Positions 12,631 to 23,150 of a stretch of DNA of 64,000 bases are shown here, piece after piece. The DNA is from Toxorhynchites rutilus septentrionalis. Lineage: Eukaryota > Arthropoda > Insecta > Diptera > Culicidae. A program made the position numbers and the translations under genes. The stretch's first letter is position 1. Every line of letters starts with the position of its first letter. The notes below the pieces were generated by a model. The model saw nothing but the letters and a program-made list of their open reading frames with translations. It had not been told where the DNA came from and searched no databases. The stretch covers positions 297,545,614 through 297,609,613 of the forward strand of contig NC_073746.1 of assembly GCF_029784135.1 (NCBI RefSeq), in the 5' to 3' direction.

Positions 12631-12669
12631 ATTAATCGCGGTTACAGTGACGATGCAACCGCGATTAAT
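12631..12669. repeat. Perfect 13-bp inverted repeat with 13-base loop
   Basis: ATTAATCGCGGTT at 12631-12643 is answered exactly by AACCGCGATTAAT at 12657-12669. The GC-containing stem stands out in AT-rich surroundings. It could be a transposon end, a cruciform or chance. I see no gene that it would regulate. Confidence 0.6.
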
Positions 12670-13333
12670 TATTCGATGTATTCATATTTAGATTTTAAAT
12701 TATTCGATACAAAATTACTCGATTATAACGATTAACCGACGTCTCTAGACTCATGTCAATGAAGCGCCACACAGTCTGATAAGTGAATTGATCTATTTAC
12801 ATGTGCTTTGCTCTTCTCTCACAAACACTATTACCCAATTTTTACACGTGGTTATCTTTACTACTACAATGGCTAGCTTCCACCTTCACCTTAAGGCCGT
12901 TCTCAATGAACCGGAAGGCACCATTTTCTTCTCCAATATGGGATTCGAATACGATATACGACTCCCGGTGTTAAAGTCCTTTTACGCAATACCCATATCG
13001 TAGGGATTTTCCATCGTTGCCGGCCATTCAGAGCCAGTATAAGCAAACCGGATGTCAAAAGAAGTTTATCTTCATTTTCCGTTCGTCAGCTTTTTAACTC
13101 ATTACCTATTTAATTGAGGATATTTCCGGCCAATTGGGAGTCGATTCGCTACAAAAAATAGAGGATCAGTTCGGCACCATCATTTTTGAAGGTATCGAAA
13201 AAAGGGATTTCCAATTCGGCCTCTGTTTATCCTCTTTTTAACAATTATGAACCACACCGACCAGTGAAAGCATAGTTAATGAATTATACTATATATTTTA
13301 ATGCCGAAGTTCCCAAGAAAAAATGAATAGGAG

Positions 13334-13480
13334 GATAGACACGACAAGATAATTTTACAGCATGACAACGCCAAATCACATGTTTGTGGATCTACAAAGG
13401 ATTATCTAGAAAAAGTAAACTGAGAGGTTCATACCACACCCGCAATATTTTCATAGATTCCCAGATTACTATTTGTTAGT
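13334..13480 (+). pseudogene. Mariner transposase relic, second catalytic block only
   Basis: Translation of about 13334-13428 gives a mariner signature around the second aspartate: ILQHDNAKSHVCGSTKDYL. It is followed after a stop by a degraded counterpart of the usual HPPYSPDxAPSDYYLF stretch, with DNA reading TTCCCAGATTACTATTTG at about 13457. Upstream and downstream parts are too decayed to follow. This is an older insertion than the other mariners here. Confidence 0.6.
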
Positions 13481-14718
13481 GTCCTTGGCGTCGGTCCTTT
13501 TTAGATAGAGGCGCACAGTGGGATGTTCTGGAAAAAGACGGCCTAAAATCTTTTCTCGTCCTACCTTACATTTTATAGGTTAGGTGTCTTCAGCGAAGTT
13601 GCTCAGAACATCGATTCGGATAATTGTACATTTTAATTCAGATTCTTTTTAAGTAAAAAGAAAATTTAGAAAAACTAACTTTTTGTATTTACGAGATAAT
13701 TGAATTTTGTCTGTTTTCAGTATAATTGTAGAGCAATCAATTCTATGAAACTTTGCCGATGATATATAATTTCTTACACTTAGTCCTTCAGAGATATCAT
13801 TGTTTTTCGGGGAAGCGTACCTTCAAACTATAGGGTTGACCGGAAAGTGATTGCCGATTTTTTCATTACAAATAAAATACAATTTTTCTGTACATAGAAT
13901 GAACACATAAAGATGGGATGTACATCATTAAAAAGCTTAATATCTCAAATTTTGTAATATTTTACGAACAATTTTTTATCTTGGTATGTGTAGATGGAGT
14001 AGACAAAAATATATGGAAGAGATTCAAAAATAGATGTCCTTCTGTTTTCCAACGATTTTGTGGACTGATACAATTTTTTGCCAACTAATTCAATAGCAAA
14101 TCCAATTAGCCTTATCAACCAGCTTTCATTTGATTCTTATAACGTTCTTATAGGAATATTCAATACAGGGTTATTTTTGTTTGAATGAAAAATTTTGCAT
14201 CGCAAATCGTAAGGCGGTTTTTTTGGGGCAGTAATTACTTTTCGGTCTTCCCAATACACTTTCCCGCTTCGCCCTTCCCGACACCAGAAAAAAAGGGGAA
14301 ATCTACGTTTCTCATTTGGCCCTCTTGCCAAAAATTAAATTTGTTAGAGATTTGCATTCTTTGCCTGGTAGATCTCAACCTTACTGAAGAACTTAGATCT
14401 CTGCTGCAAATCGCTCGTATTTTATTGTCTTCCACAGAAAACATGCAGCTTCTCGACGCTTCTATGTGTTCACAATTCTAAATACCTCTGTATTTTTAGG
14501 TCCTTGTTCACAAAGAGGAGTCTGGCACAACTTTCAGCAATAAATATGGGATATCAATTATATTGACCACTGTTATCCAAAGACCAAATAATTGATTGTA
14601 TTGTATAACTCATGAAAAATCTAATGAATTTTCCACCGGAAAGTTATTCAGTCACACGTCATCACCGGGGTAACAAAATGATAACATAAAAACATGCAGT
14701 AATCATCCCAATACTCAC

Positions 14719-14949
14719 CGCAATCAAACTGCTGCTGATCGATTCCTGGCCGCGTGTACTGCTCTTGAAGTGTTCAATCACCTCCCACTTTGGCTTTTTG
14801 GGGGAATTGTTCTCGTGGATGGTCATCGATTGGGCGGGCGAGGCGCTTGCCAGCTCGAGCGTCACATTGGAGGCGGCCTGCTCGGTTGGCTGCTGGCGGA
14901 GGGACGAACAGCGCCGAGCGAACTTGTTCTTCCGAATAGTGGCAAAGTC
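14719..14949 (-). CDS. Internal exon of an unidentified host gene, 77 codons
   Basis: On the minus strand a pyrimidine-rich acceptor (TTTTCTCCCCTCAG) ends at 14950 and the exon runs to a strong donor, GTGAGT, at 14718-14713. The exon is 231 bp, exactly 77 codons, phase 0 at both ends, with no stop. Codons are GC-rich against AT-rich introns, as in real coding sequence. The peptide begins DFATIRKNKFARRCSSL, is polar and serine-rich, and ends KWEVIEHFKSSTRGQ...SSSLIA. There is no membrane segment. I do not recognise the protein. Strand and phase fit the exon at 24610-24723, which is probably upstream in the same gene. Downstream exons would lie further left and were not found. Confidence 0.7.
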
Positions 14950-15479
14950 CTGAGGGGAGAAAACACAAAAACCCGATTGGCTAGGGTCAGTGATGTATCG
15001 ACCGTTGGCATTGTTATTTTTGAACAAGTGTTGTATGGTATTTAACATGAATGGTTTTATACGGGAGTAATGAATTTATTTTAGAAATGTTTAATAACAA
15101 TTACAGAAATAATGTTGGATCAGAGTATGTATTACTTTCATAAATTTGATGGCCATTTCGTCCAGATCTTCTGCAATGACTTACATTCACACCACAGTAC
15201 TCCTCCATTGGATATCGACGTCGGGTTGTAAAAGTGTAGTTATCAGAGTTCATTGAAAAATTATGTAGGTGTAGTTATCAGAGTTCATTGAATATATGAA
15301 AAAAAAATTGTTTCCGTCAAAGTAACAAATTATCCTTGGGCAGAATTCATTGTAGTTTTCAAAACGGCCTTTAAATTTGTGGTGTAATGATTATTTATTG
15401 AATTATCAAAGACGAAGGGATAATTTTCCATTCAAACACAAATATCCTTGTATGGAAAGGTCTTACAGGATCGTTCTAT

Positions 15480-16325
15480 GAACCAAATGAAAACTTATTG
15501 ATAAGATTCACTGGATTAAGTTGGTTTATAAAAAGTTGTGTTCAAATTTCAAAAATCACTTAAAATTTCCAACTTCGCGTTCTGTTCCTCTAATTTTTAT
15601 TGTCGAGTGTATTTTGTTTTGTGAAGAGCGATAAGTGATAAGTTTGAATTTGACAGTGTTTGACTTTGTGTGTTTGTTGCTTGTTTTCATTGCGGGAAAC
15701 TTTTAATTTGTCCTGTACATATGAAAAGCGCACCTTCGCTACTTTTAGTTGCCACTTGCATTTGCTCTAGTGCGCATCGGCTCATTCCGATGCACCAATT
15801 TTGTTAACCAAATGAAAACTGATTGATAAGATTAATTGGATTAGTTGGTTAGTAAAAAAATGTGTTAATCCACAAAATCTTTGAAAAAATAGAAAAAAAG
15901 TTTTTTTATTTCTTCTTAGCACTGTCCACTACACCTACACACACAAAGGTAAAAATATGTGCGTAAAATATTTTCTAATACCTGAAAGTTGTAGCTTTAA
16001 AATATTGTATACCCCATCGATATATGTTAATTTTTGACAGCATGTTAAGTTACAGCATGTCAAAAATCACTTAAAATTTCCAACTTCGCGTTCTGTTCCT
16101 CTAATTTTTATTGTCGAGTGTAGTTTGTTTTGTGAAGAGTGCAGAGTTTGAGTTTGAATTTGACAGTGTTTGACTTTGTGTGTTTGTTGCTTGTTTTCAT
16201 CCCGGGAAACTTTTAATTTGTTCATGTCCTGTACATATGAAAAACGCACCTTCGCTACTTTTAGTCGCCATTTGCATTTGCTCTAGCGCGCATCGACCCA
16301 TTCCGAAGCACCAATTTTGTTAACG
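15480..16325. repeat. Tandem duplication of a ~330-bp unit, second copy enlarged
   Basis: Unit one (15480-15808) and unit two (15809-16325) share AACCAAATGAAAACT, GATTGATAAGATT, CACTTAAAATTTCCAACTTC, GAATTTGACAGTGTTTGAC and CACCTTCGCTACTTTTAGT in the same order. Unit two holds about 190 extra bases in its first half. The later part resembles 30740-30790, near the 3' end of a HINE copy, so the duplicated DNA is itself transposon-derived. Confidence 0.75.
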
Positions 16326-17490
16326 GTTTTGACCGAGAAATCGAGAAACGTTTTCTCATGAACGGTCATTCTAATTGCATTTCTATCGATCCATCTGTGG
16401 GTTACCATGTGCATTCTCTGTGGGACGCTTGTTTGGTGCTAATCGAATGGCGATACACAGAAGATGTGTAAGTTATGTAGCTTCCGTTAGGGAAAGCATA
16501 AAAAATAAATTTATTCACGATTTCACTTATCGCTATAACATCATACTTAAAACTAACTTATATTTTAGCATCGAACCCATTATAAAGACTACAGACTGCT
16601 GAGTCTGCGTTCATCCCGGTGGCTTGGTACTTATGCAAGGTGATACCTTGTTTTCCTTTCTGGCGAATTCTCGCGCGCATCATCGTTAATCTGGCGCGCC
16701 AGGCTCGGTTGCATATTGTTACTATGGGCTCAAATGAATGTGTGGGAGGGACTTTTCATAACGTGTATATATGATATACCACTGAAGCAACACTAAACAA
16801 CATGAAGCATGACACTTGATACTTGCAAATATTGCCATTTCTGTTGTTTTGCCAAAGATATATTGAAGTGGTTAAAGAATCCGAAATAACGGTGGGTGCT
16901 AGTGAAACGAATATTTAATCGTAAGTAGGCGAGCGTGTGTTAAATGCGAAAAAGACCGCCGGAAGCACGATAAATCAGTACAATTCGTGCATTGGTAAAT
17001 CGTAACATATTACCAGTCGATGTATCGTTCTCGCAAAGACAAGAAATAATTGCTGCTTCTAGAACTTTGTAGAATGCACGCAAGCCATTTACCCTTTTGA
17101 AGCTCACCGAAGTTTTCTACTAAAGAGTTATTTTTGACATTTCGTTGCATTTATATATAATAAAGATTGTACTTGTAAAATTGTAAAAAATTGTTTTACT
17201 TTGTGCACTTTGTTTCTTTTTTGTATAACTTTTTATTGCATGGGTAAAAATCGATGATGTTTTGGGTAAAAAAAAGTTCATGGGTCTGAACCGACGGTAT
17301 TTTGACATAGGATTGACATAGGACTGTGATTGTATGTTGTAATTGCAATTTTTCATCGTTCTAAATCTGTATTTTTTTCTCTTTTGATACATCAAATGGA
17401 AGCCCTGAAAAATAAACCGTTTCCTGTTTGAACTTGTATCATTCAAACGGGTTAGATGAGATAACGTGGTAGAATCCGGAACCACATTCT
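16326..17490. other. Non-coding DNA, intronic if the two minus-strand exons form one gene
   Basis: No gene is supported. The block 16640-16800 is GC-richer (GAATTCTCGCGCGCATCATCG, TCTGGCGCGCCAGGC) and unlike the neighbouring repeats. The rest is AT-rich. Confidence 0.4.
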
Positions 17491-17499
17491 GTGAAAAAA

Positions 17500-18334
17500 A
17501 ATGTGTGGGTTATATCTATGATATAACCGCAAGGTTGACGTGGGACTACCTTAGCTTAGTAATCATTTGTTTGTATTGATTAAATTTTTGATTGAATGAA
17601 ACAATTTCCGAATTTAATTGAATTTAATATATTTGCGTTGTGAGACCGTGTTAGGGAAACGCACTCTAGTCTGCATAAAGGCAAGCGAGTACAAAAGTAC
17701 TTGCGGTTTGTATGTATTTGCAATGCCGATTTCCCCAGACACATTGGTTTAGAAGTCTTTATAGTTAAACAGATTCAGTCGGAACAAGAATACTCCCGAG
17801 CTGCATGAATTTGCAATCCCAATTTCCCTAGACACCTTGGTTCTGAAGCCTATGTTGAGGAAACACATTTTAGTCGGAACAAAAATGCCCCCGACTTGCA
17901 TGAATTTGCAATGCCAATTTTCCCAAGCTCCTTGGATTTGAAGTCTGTGTTCGGGAATACATTTCGGAGAGAACAAAAGTCCCCCTACTTTCATGTATTT
18001 GCAATTCCGATTTCCCCAAGGCTGCTTGGTTTTGAAGTCTGTGTTGGGGAAACCGTAAAGCGGGCCAATCAAAACGAGGCAATTTGGGCGTTTAGATAAC
18101 GCTAAACATTTTACAGTTATTCAATTATTTATCTAATGAAAAATTACATTTTATTAATTGTGATAGATGCGTAGAAATATTCCCTATCAATCGATGCAAA
18201 CATCTTTCCGATCCAGTAGAAAATGTTCGAGTTATAAACATTCGAAATCTTGCATTTTTTCCTGCATGTTCAGTGTTTATGTTTTCATTTTACCCCCCAT
18301 ATATTCCGGTTAGAAGTAGTCCCACGTCAAAAAA
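17500..18334 (-). mobile_element. HINE-like (Helentron-type non-autonomous) element
   Basis: Read on the minus strand, the element starts at about 18334 with TTTTTTGACGTGGGACTAC. It carries four units of a roughly 95-bp minisatellite (about 17720-18030, each with AATTTGCAATnCC and TTTCCC). It then ends with GTAGTCCCACGTCAACC followed by a perfect 9-bp hairpin (GGTTATATC, 3-base loop, GATATAACC; 17508-17528) and ACCCACACATTTTTTT. Subterminal inverted repeats, a 3' hairpin and central tandem repeats are the layout described for DINE-1/HINE elements. No protein is encoded. Confidence 0.7.
17720..18050. repeat. Minisatellite, about four ~95-bp units, inside a HINE
   Basis: Units begin near 17725, 17820, 17915 and 18010 and share the pattern CATG-ATTTGCAAT-CC-ATTTCCC-AG-C-CCTTGG-TTTGAAGTCT, with 10-20 percent divergence by eye. 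Related single units occur at 31800-31880 and 36725-36790, and a related 110-bp array lies at 27474. Confidence 0.8.
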
Positions 18335-18411
18335 TGTACATAAAAATACCATTAAAACCATTGCTACCCTTTTCTTCTGTTTATTCAATTATTCACAAAA
18401 AGACAAAGAGT

Positions 18412-18573
18412 CATGGAGGCGATCTGGCGCAGTGGTAACATCCATACCTCTCACGCAGAGATCACGAGTTCAATTCTCACTCCCGACATTCTTCCAAAAA
18501 TGGAAGTAAAAGTGACGAACCAGCCGGAATGTGTTGAAAGTCACTATAATAGAGAAAAAAAAACAAAAAACAA
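18412..18573 (+). mobile_element. tRNA-headed SINE, plus-strand copy
   Basis: The head is tRNA-like, with an A-box region (TGGCGCAGTGGTAACATCC) and a B box (GAGTTCAATTCTC) suited to RNA polymerase III. A body of about 75 bp follows, then an A-rich tail. The direct repeat ACAAAGAGT at 18403-18411 and 18574-18582 is the target duplication, confirmed by the uninterrupted GACAAAGAGTCATCATG at the paralogous empty site (about 26560). The copy at 19484-19632 differs by about one base over the body. Confidence 0.85.
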
Positions 18574-18841
18574 ACAAAGAGTATGTATCATTTTAAACAC
18601 AAGTTTTTACATAACCAAACATCATGCTCGATATTATGACATTCTGGGCCACAATTACATAAATTATTAGCAGCAAATCCTATACGATTGAAACGTGAAT
18701 TGAGCACGAATTGATTGGGCAACATATAATAACTGATAAATTGTTATTATCGGTAAAGGGAAAATAATTCATTATACGAATCAACTCACATTGTGAGCTA
18801 ACGCCCAAATTTAGGCAAAAATATTGCTCGTTGCGTCTTGG

Positions 18842-19157
18842 ATTAGAATATTTCTCTACATTTCTCTAACCACTGCACAATGGTCCAGGAGATGTATTTA
18901 AGTAGAAATTAGCATTTTGAGCTCTACAGTTATTCTCTAGACAAAACATTTCTTCAGCAAAGTTGTTACATACGATAGAGCTCATTTTTATGTTATCAAA
19001 ATTAGGGTAACCAAAATTGTCGATGAAATAAACAACCTAACTTTCTTATCTTTATAGATAGAGGTAAATATAGTTGGACAATGTTGTAGTCCCAGTTATT
19101 TGAGACATCTTTGTAGAACAAAGTTATTTTCTATCTCTTGAAATAACCGATATAGCG
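18842..19157. repeat. Duplicative insertion of part of the foldback repeat
   Basis: The block is identical to 21572-21887 except for one T/C difference near 18852. The copy is flanked by CTTGG on both sides (18837-18841 and 19158-19162), while the paralogous empty site at about 27065 has no insert. It is therefore a transposition-like or templated insertion, not an ancestral shared repeat. The source boundaries lie inside a larger element. Confidence 0.8.
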
Positions 19158-19357
19158 CTTGGAGGCGAGTGGTAAGCGCATTCGGAGGAAAACATACCCA
19201 TTTTAATCGCCTTAGGTGGTTGAGTTTTTGCAAAGTTATTCCCTGACAGTTTAAAAAATATCTGACTTAAAATGAATTTTTGATGATAATTATTGTCTAT
19301 TGCATTTCATTCGGGTACGGTTTATATCTGAAATAATAAGCAATATCAACAAAACAA

Positions 19358-19410
19358 CTACGTCGTCCTACGCCCTAAACGGTCGTGTCTTGGATATTAC
19401 ACTCCAAAAT
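19358..19410 (+). repeat. HINE 3' end fragment
   Basis: CGTCGTCCTACG, then GGTCGTGTCTTGGATATTAC and ACTCCAAAATTTG, match the 3' subterminal repeat, hairpin and T-rich end of the HINE family. The hairpin is degraded. No matching 5' end was identified on this strand. Confidence 0.6.
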
Positions 19411-19483
19411 TTGTTTGGCAAAAACTGCAGTAAAAATGAAGCAATAGTGGAATAAAATTAGTGCTCAGGCTGGTCAACAGAGT

Positions 19484-19632
19484 TTTTTTTCTCTATTATA
19501 GTGACTTTCAACACATTTCGGCTGGTTCGTCACTTTTACTTCCATTTTTGGAAGAATGTCGGGAGTGAGAATTGAACTCGTGATCTCTGCGTGAGAGGTA
19601 TGGATGTTACCACTGCGCCAGATCGCCTCCAC
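19484..19632 (-). mobile_element. tRNA-headed SINE, minus-strand copy
   Basis: This is the same family as 18412-18573 in opposite orientation. The 11-bp direct repeat GTCAACAGAGT at 19473-19483 and 19633-19643 is the target duplication. The A and B boxes are intact. With its partner 0.9 kb away it forms an inverted pair of about 145 bp per arm within a probable intron. Confidence 0.88.
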
Positions 19633-19921
19633 GTCAACAGAGTGTCTGAAATAAGATGCGGGATATTTCAGGCAGAATCACAGTTTCGTCGAACCCACAC
19701 TGGAATATTGTTCAAATACTATTTCTTGAAAACACAATAAGTAATACTTTGACCCCACGCCTTTTTTCTAACAATGTCATCGAATCTCTCCCAAGATTGT
19801 GTTGATTTTATTATTCCGGATTCTAAGCTACTAAAACTTCATTATTCGAAAGCATTAAAATTATTGTTTTCTTTTAATAAGCTGTGTTCTTCAAATACAC
19901 GGAATAGTGAGAAATAATATA

Positions 19922-21152
19922 TTAGGCTGTCAAAAAAGTCCTGCGGTATTTTTTTTGAATTTTCATTTGTTCATAAAATTAGTTACAATCATCTGTTTTA
20001 AGTCAAATATGCGCCGTTTTGTTCGATGACTTGGCCAACTTCATAATACCCCTGTTATAGAAGCTCGATTCCTTATTGGCAAAAAACTCGGATAGCCAAT
20101 TTTCACAGGCCTCTTTTGTGGCTAACTTCTGACTACCTAGCTCGTTCGCCATGGACAAAAACAGGTGGTAGTCACTTGGTGTATGGTCCGGACTATACGG
20201 CGGATGCAAAAGAACCTCCCATCCGAGCTCCCGGAGCTTCTGGCGCGTCACCAAAGAAGTGTGTGGCCTGGCGTTGTCCTGATGGAAGACAATGCGGCCT
20301 CTGTTTATCAAAGATGGCCTCTTCTTCATGAATGCTACCTTCAAGCGGTCCAGTTGTTGGCAGTACAGGTCCGAATTGAGCGTTTGGTCATAGGGAAACA
20401 GCTCATAACAGATTATTCCTTGACAATCCCACCAAACACACAGCAGAACCTTCCTGGCCGTTAATGAGGGCTTGGCCACCGTCTGAGCCGCTTCAGCGGG
20501 CTTCGACCACGACCGTTTGCGCTTCACGTTGTCGTAAGTGACCCCACTCATCGCCAGTCACCATCAGAAACGGGTCGATTTTGTTGCGATTCAGCAGCGA
20601 TTCACATGCGTCGATACGGTCAAAGATGTTTTTTTGCGTCAACGTGTGTGGCACCCATACATCGAGCTTCTTTGTGAATCTGAGCTTCTTCAAATGGTTA
20701 ATAACGGTTTGATGACTTATCCCCAGCTCTTGGCCGATGCTACGGCTGCTACTATGCCGGTCTTTCTCGGCTAATTCAGCGATTTTGTAGCAATTTTCGA
20801 CGACAGGCCTTCCGGAGCGTGGCGCATCTTCGACGACCTCTACACCAGAACGAAAACGTTGAAACCATCGTTGTGCGGTGGAAATGGAAACTGTATCGGG
20901 TCCATAAACTGCACAAATTTTATTGGCAGCTTGAGATGCATTTTTGCCTTTGTCATAGTAGTACTGTAAAATATGTCGGATTTTCTCTTTATTTTGCTCC
21001 ATATTTGCGACACTATAACTCACGAACGACTTAACCAAACAAAATACCTTTCCAACAAGCTATAGTATGACTCGATACAATGGATACAACTAGAACTACG
21101 CGCTTACAACGACACCTCGCGGAAATACCGCAGGACTTTTTTGACAGCCTAA
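19922..21152 (-). mobile_element. DD34D mariner, full length, inactive
   Basis: The element is 1231 bp long. It has terminal inverted repeats beginning TTAGGCTGTCAAAAAAGTCC at each end (19922 on; complement ending 21152) and TA duplications at 19920-19921 and 21153-21154. It belongs to the same subfamily as 32998-34123. The transposase frame is broken. Confidence 0.92.
20003..21002 (-). pseudogene. Mariner transposase with a frameshift at the first catalytic block
   Basis: The frame starts at the ATG at 21002 (MEQNKEKIRHIL) and carries two helix-turn-helix modules (QRWFQRFRSG; GRPVVENCYKI; SIGQELGISHQTV). It reaches MVTGDE at about residue 150 and then shifts by a net loss of two bases compared with the other copy. 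Six more bases (two codons) are missing just before. The second frame continues to the end with HQDNARPHTS and SPDHTPSDYHLF, 34 residues between the aspartates. Apart from the shift all catalytic residues remain, so the inactivation is recent. Confidence 0.9.
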
Positions 21153-21190
21153 TATTTTTTTCGAAAAAAAAAGCTGAAAACAAAATAACT

Positions 21191-21545
21191 AAAAAAAATT
21201 TAAGTTAAACGGTTTCATTTTGATTAAACATAACAAAGTACCAAAAGCTAGAAAATAATTAGGCAAGCAGCAGTTATCACACCCTTTCCTTCATTAATCT
21301 AGGGCATTGATGAGACCAAAAAAAAATCGTGGGGCATATGACGATTCCATTAACTGTGGATAATGGAAATTAAACGCGCCCCAAGATTTTATTTTACTCT
21401 CATCAATGCCTTAGATTAATGAAGGAAGGGGTGTGATAACTGCTCACTGCTACTTGCCTAATTATTCTCTAGCTTTTAGTACATTGTTATGTTTAATCAA
21501 AATGAAACCGTTCAACTTAAAAAGTTTATTTACTTATTTTATTTT
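21191..21545. repeat. Palindromic foldback repeat, arms of about 150 bp
   Basis: The left arm (about 21195-21336) contains TAAACGGTTTCATTTTGATT, AGCTAGAAAATAATTAGGC and GCAGTTATCACACCC. The right arm (about 21391-21542) contains their complements in reverse order. About 55 bp lies between them. A third, partial arm is at 23570-23760. It has the shape of a foldback MITE. No protein is encoded. Confidence 0.8.
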
Positions 21546-21571
21546 CTAGTTTTTAGTACATTATCAGTTTC

Positions 21572-23150
21572 ATTAGAATATTCCTCTACATTTCTCTAAC
21601 CACTGCACAATGGTCCAGGAGATGTATTTAAGTAGAAATTAGCATTTTGAGCTCTACAGTTATTCTCTAGACAAAACATTTCTTCAGCAAAGTTGTTACA
21701 TACGATAGAGCTCATTTTTATGTTATCAAAATTAGGGTAACCAAAATTGTCGATGAAATAAACAACCTAACTTTCTTATCTTTATAGATAGAGGTAAATA
21801 TAGTTGGACAATGTTGTAGTCCCAGTTATTTGAGACATCTTTGTAGAACAAAGTTATTTTCTATCTCTTGAAATAACCGATATAGCGCTTTTTTTCTAAG
21901 TTACATTAGGGTCACCATGAAAAAAACTGTTTTTTTGCTCTAACTTTTATATTTCAAACTCAAATACAAACTGTCTTCGGAAGACCTTTAGAGCTTACTA
22001 ATACAAACATTATGCGATGTAGAACTTGTCAATATCTCACCTCTACTAAAAGTTATTGATATTTCTCCCCAAAAAATACGCTCTTTTCAAATGTTTGTCA
22101 TTCTTTCTGGGGCAAACATAAACAATGTTTATTGACGGCATTTGAAAGGACATATTTTACTCTACATGATGTGTGATTTTCAACACTATGTTATTTCTCG
22201 TGTTTGAGTAAATTAAAATTGAAATCAAACATCGATAATTTTAAGCAGGATTTAAGATATTGACAAGTTCTGCATCGCAAAATGTTGGAATTGATAAGCT
22301 CTAAAAGTCATACGAAGACAGTTTTGATGTAGAATTTGAAATATAAAAGAGAAAGCTCAAAAAGCAATTTTTTCGTGGTCACCTTAATGCAACTTAAAAA
22401 AAGAGCGTTCTATCATATGTAACAACTTTGTTGAAGACAGTTCTTGTCTAAAGAACAAATATCTCCCACAAAGTTGTTTTTGACGCTTTCTATCTAAATT
22501 GCATTAGGTTACCGTTTTTTTTTTTGCTTTAACTTTTTGTATTTCAATTTCTACATCAAAACTGTCTACGACTTTTAGATCTTATCAATACCAACATTTT
22601 ACGATGCAGAACTTGTCAATATCTTAGTCCTACTCAAAGTTATTGATGTTTTTTTACCCAAAAAATAACATAGTTTTGAAAATCACATGTTATATAGAGT
22701 GAAATATACTCTTTCGAATTCCGTCAACAAACATTTTTTATGTTTGCCCCAGAAAGAATGACAAACAAATGAAAAGATCGTGTTTTTTGGGAAGAAATAT
22801 CAATAACTTTGATTGAAGTTGAGATATTGACAAGTTCTGCACCGCAAAATATTTGTATTAGTAAGTTCTAAAAGTCTTCCCAAGACAGTTTGTATGTAGA
22901 ATTTAAAATATAAAAGTTAGAGCAAAAAAACATTTTTTTCATGCTGACCCTAACGTAACTTAGAGAAAAGGCGCTATATCGGTTATTTCAAGAGATAGAA
23001 ATAAACTTTGTTTTACAAATATATCTCAAATAACTGGGACTACAACATTGTCGAACTATATTTGCCTCTATCTATAAAGATGAGAAAGTTAGATTTTTTA
23101 TGTCATGTTTATGTCAATTTTGGTCACCCTATTTAAAATAACTGGGGCTT
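21572..23150. repeat. Large foldback repeat with arms of about 500 bp
   Basis: The left arm (about 21720-22240) and right arm (about 22640-23130) are complementary over their length with scattered differences: CAATGTTGTAGTCCCAGTT, CTCTTGAAATAACCGATAT and CATTCTTTCTGGGGCAAAC on the left are each answered in reverse on the right. A diverged relative is at 5110-7625, and its first 316 bp were copied to 18842. Transcription through it would give a long hairpin RNA. Confidence 0.8.

Larger units (their letters stand above)
18335..19215. repeat. Dispersed repeat, filled copy with two insertions
   Basis: Minus its insertions, this matches 26500-27120 (CCCTTTTCTTCTGTTT, GACAAAGAGTCAT, ACTCGATATTATGACAT, GAATTGAGCAC, ATTTAGGCAAAAA, TTGCTCGTTGCG, GAAAACATACCC). 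The copy at 26.5 kb lacks both the SINE at 18412 and the 316-bp insert at 18842, so it serves as an empty site for both. Confidence 0.75.

Noticed and set aside
18415..18490. tRNA gene
   Set aside because: Same reason: this is the head of a short SINE found again at 19632 in reverse.
21003..21038. Mariner transposase starting 12 codons further upstream
   Set aside because: The first codon there is TTG in this copy. The ATG at 21002 (MEQNKEK) matches the usual mariner start.
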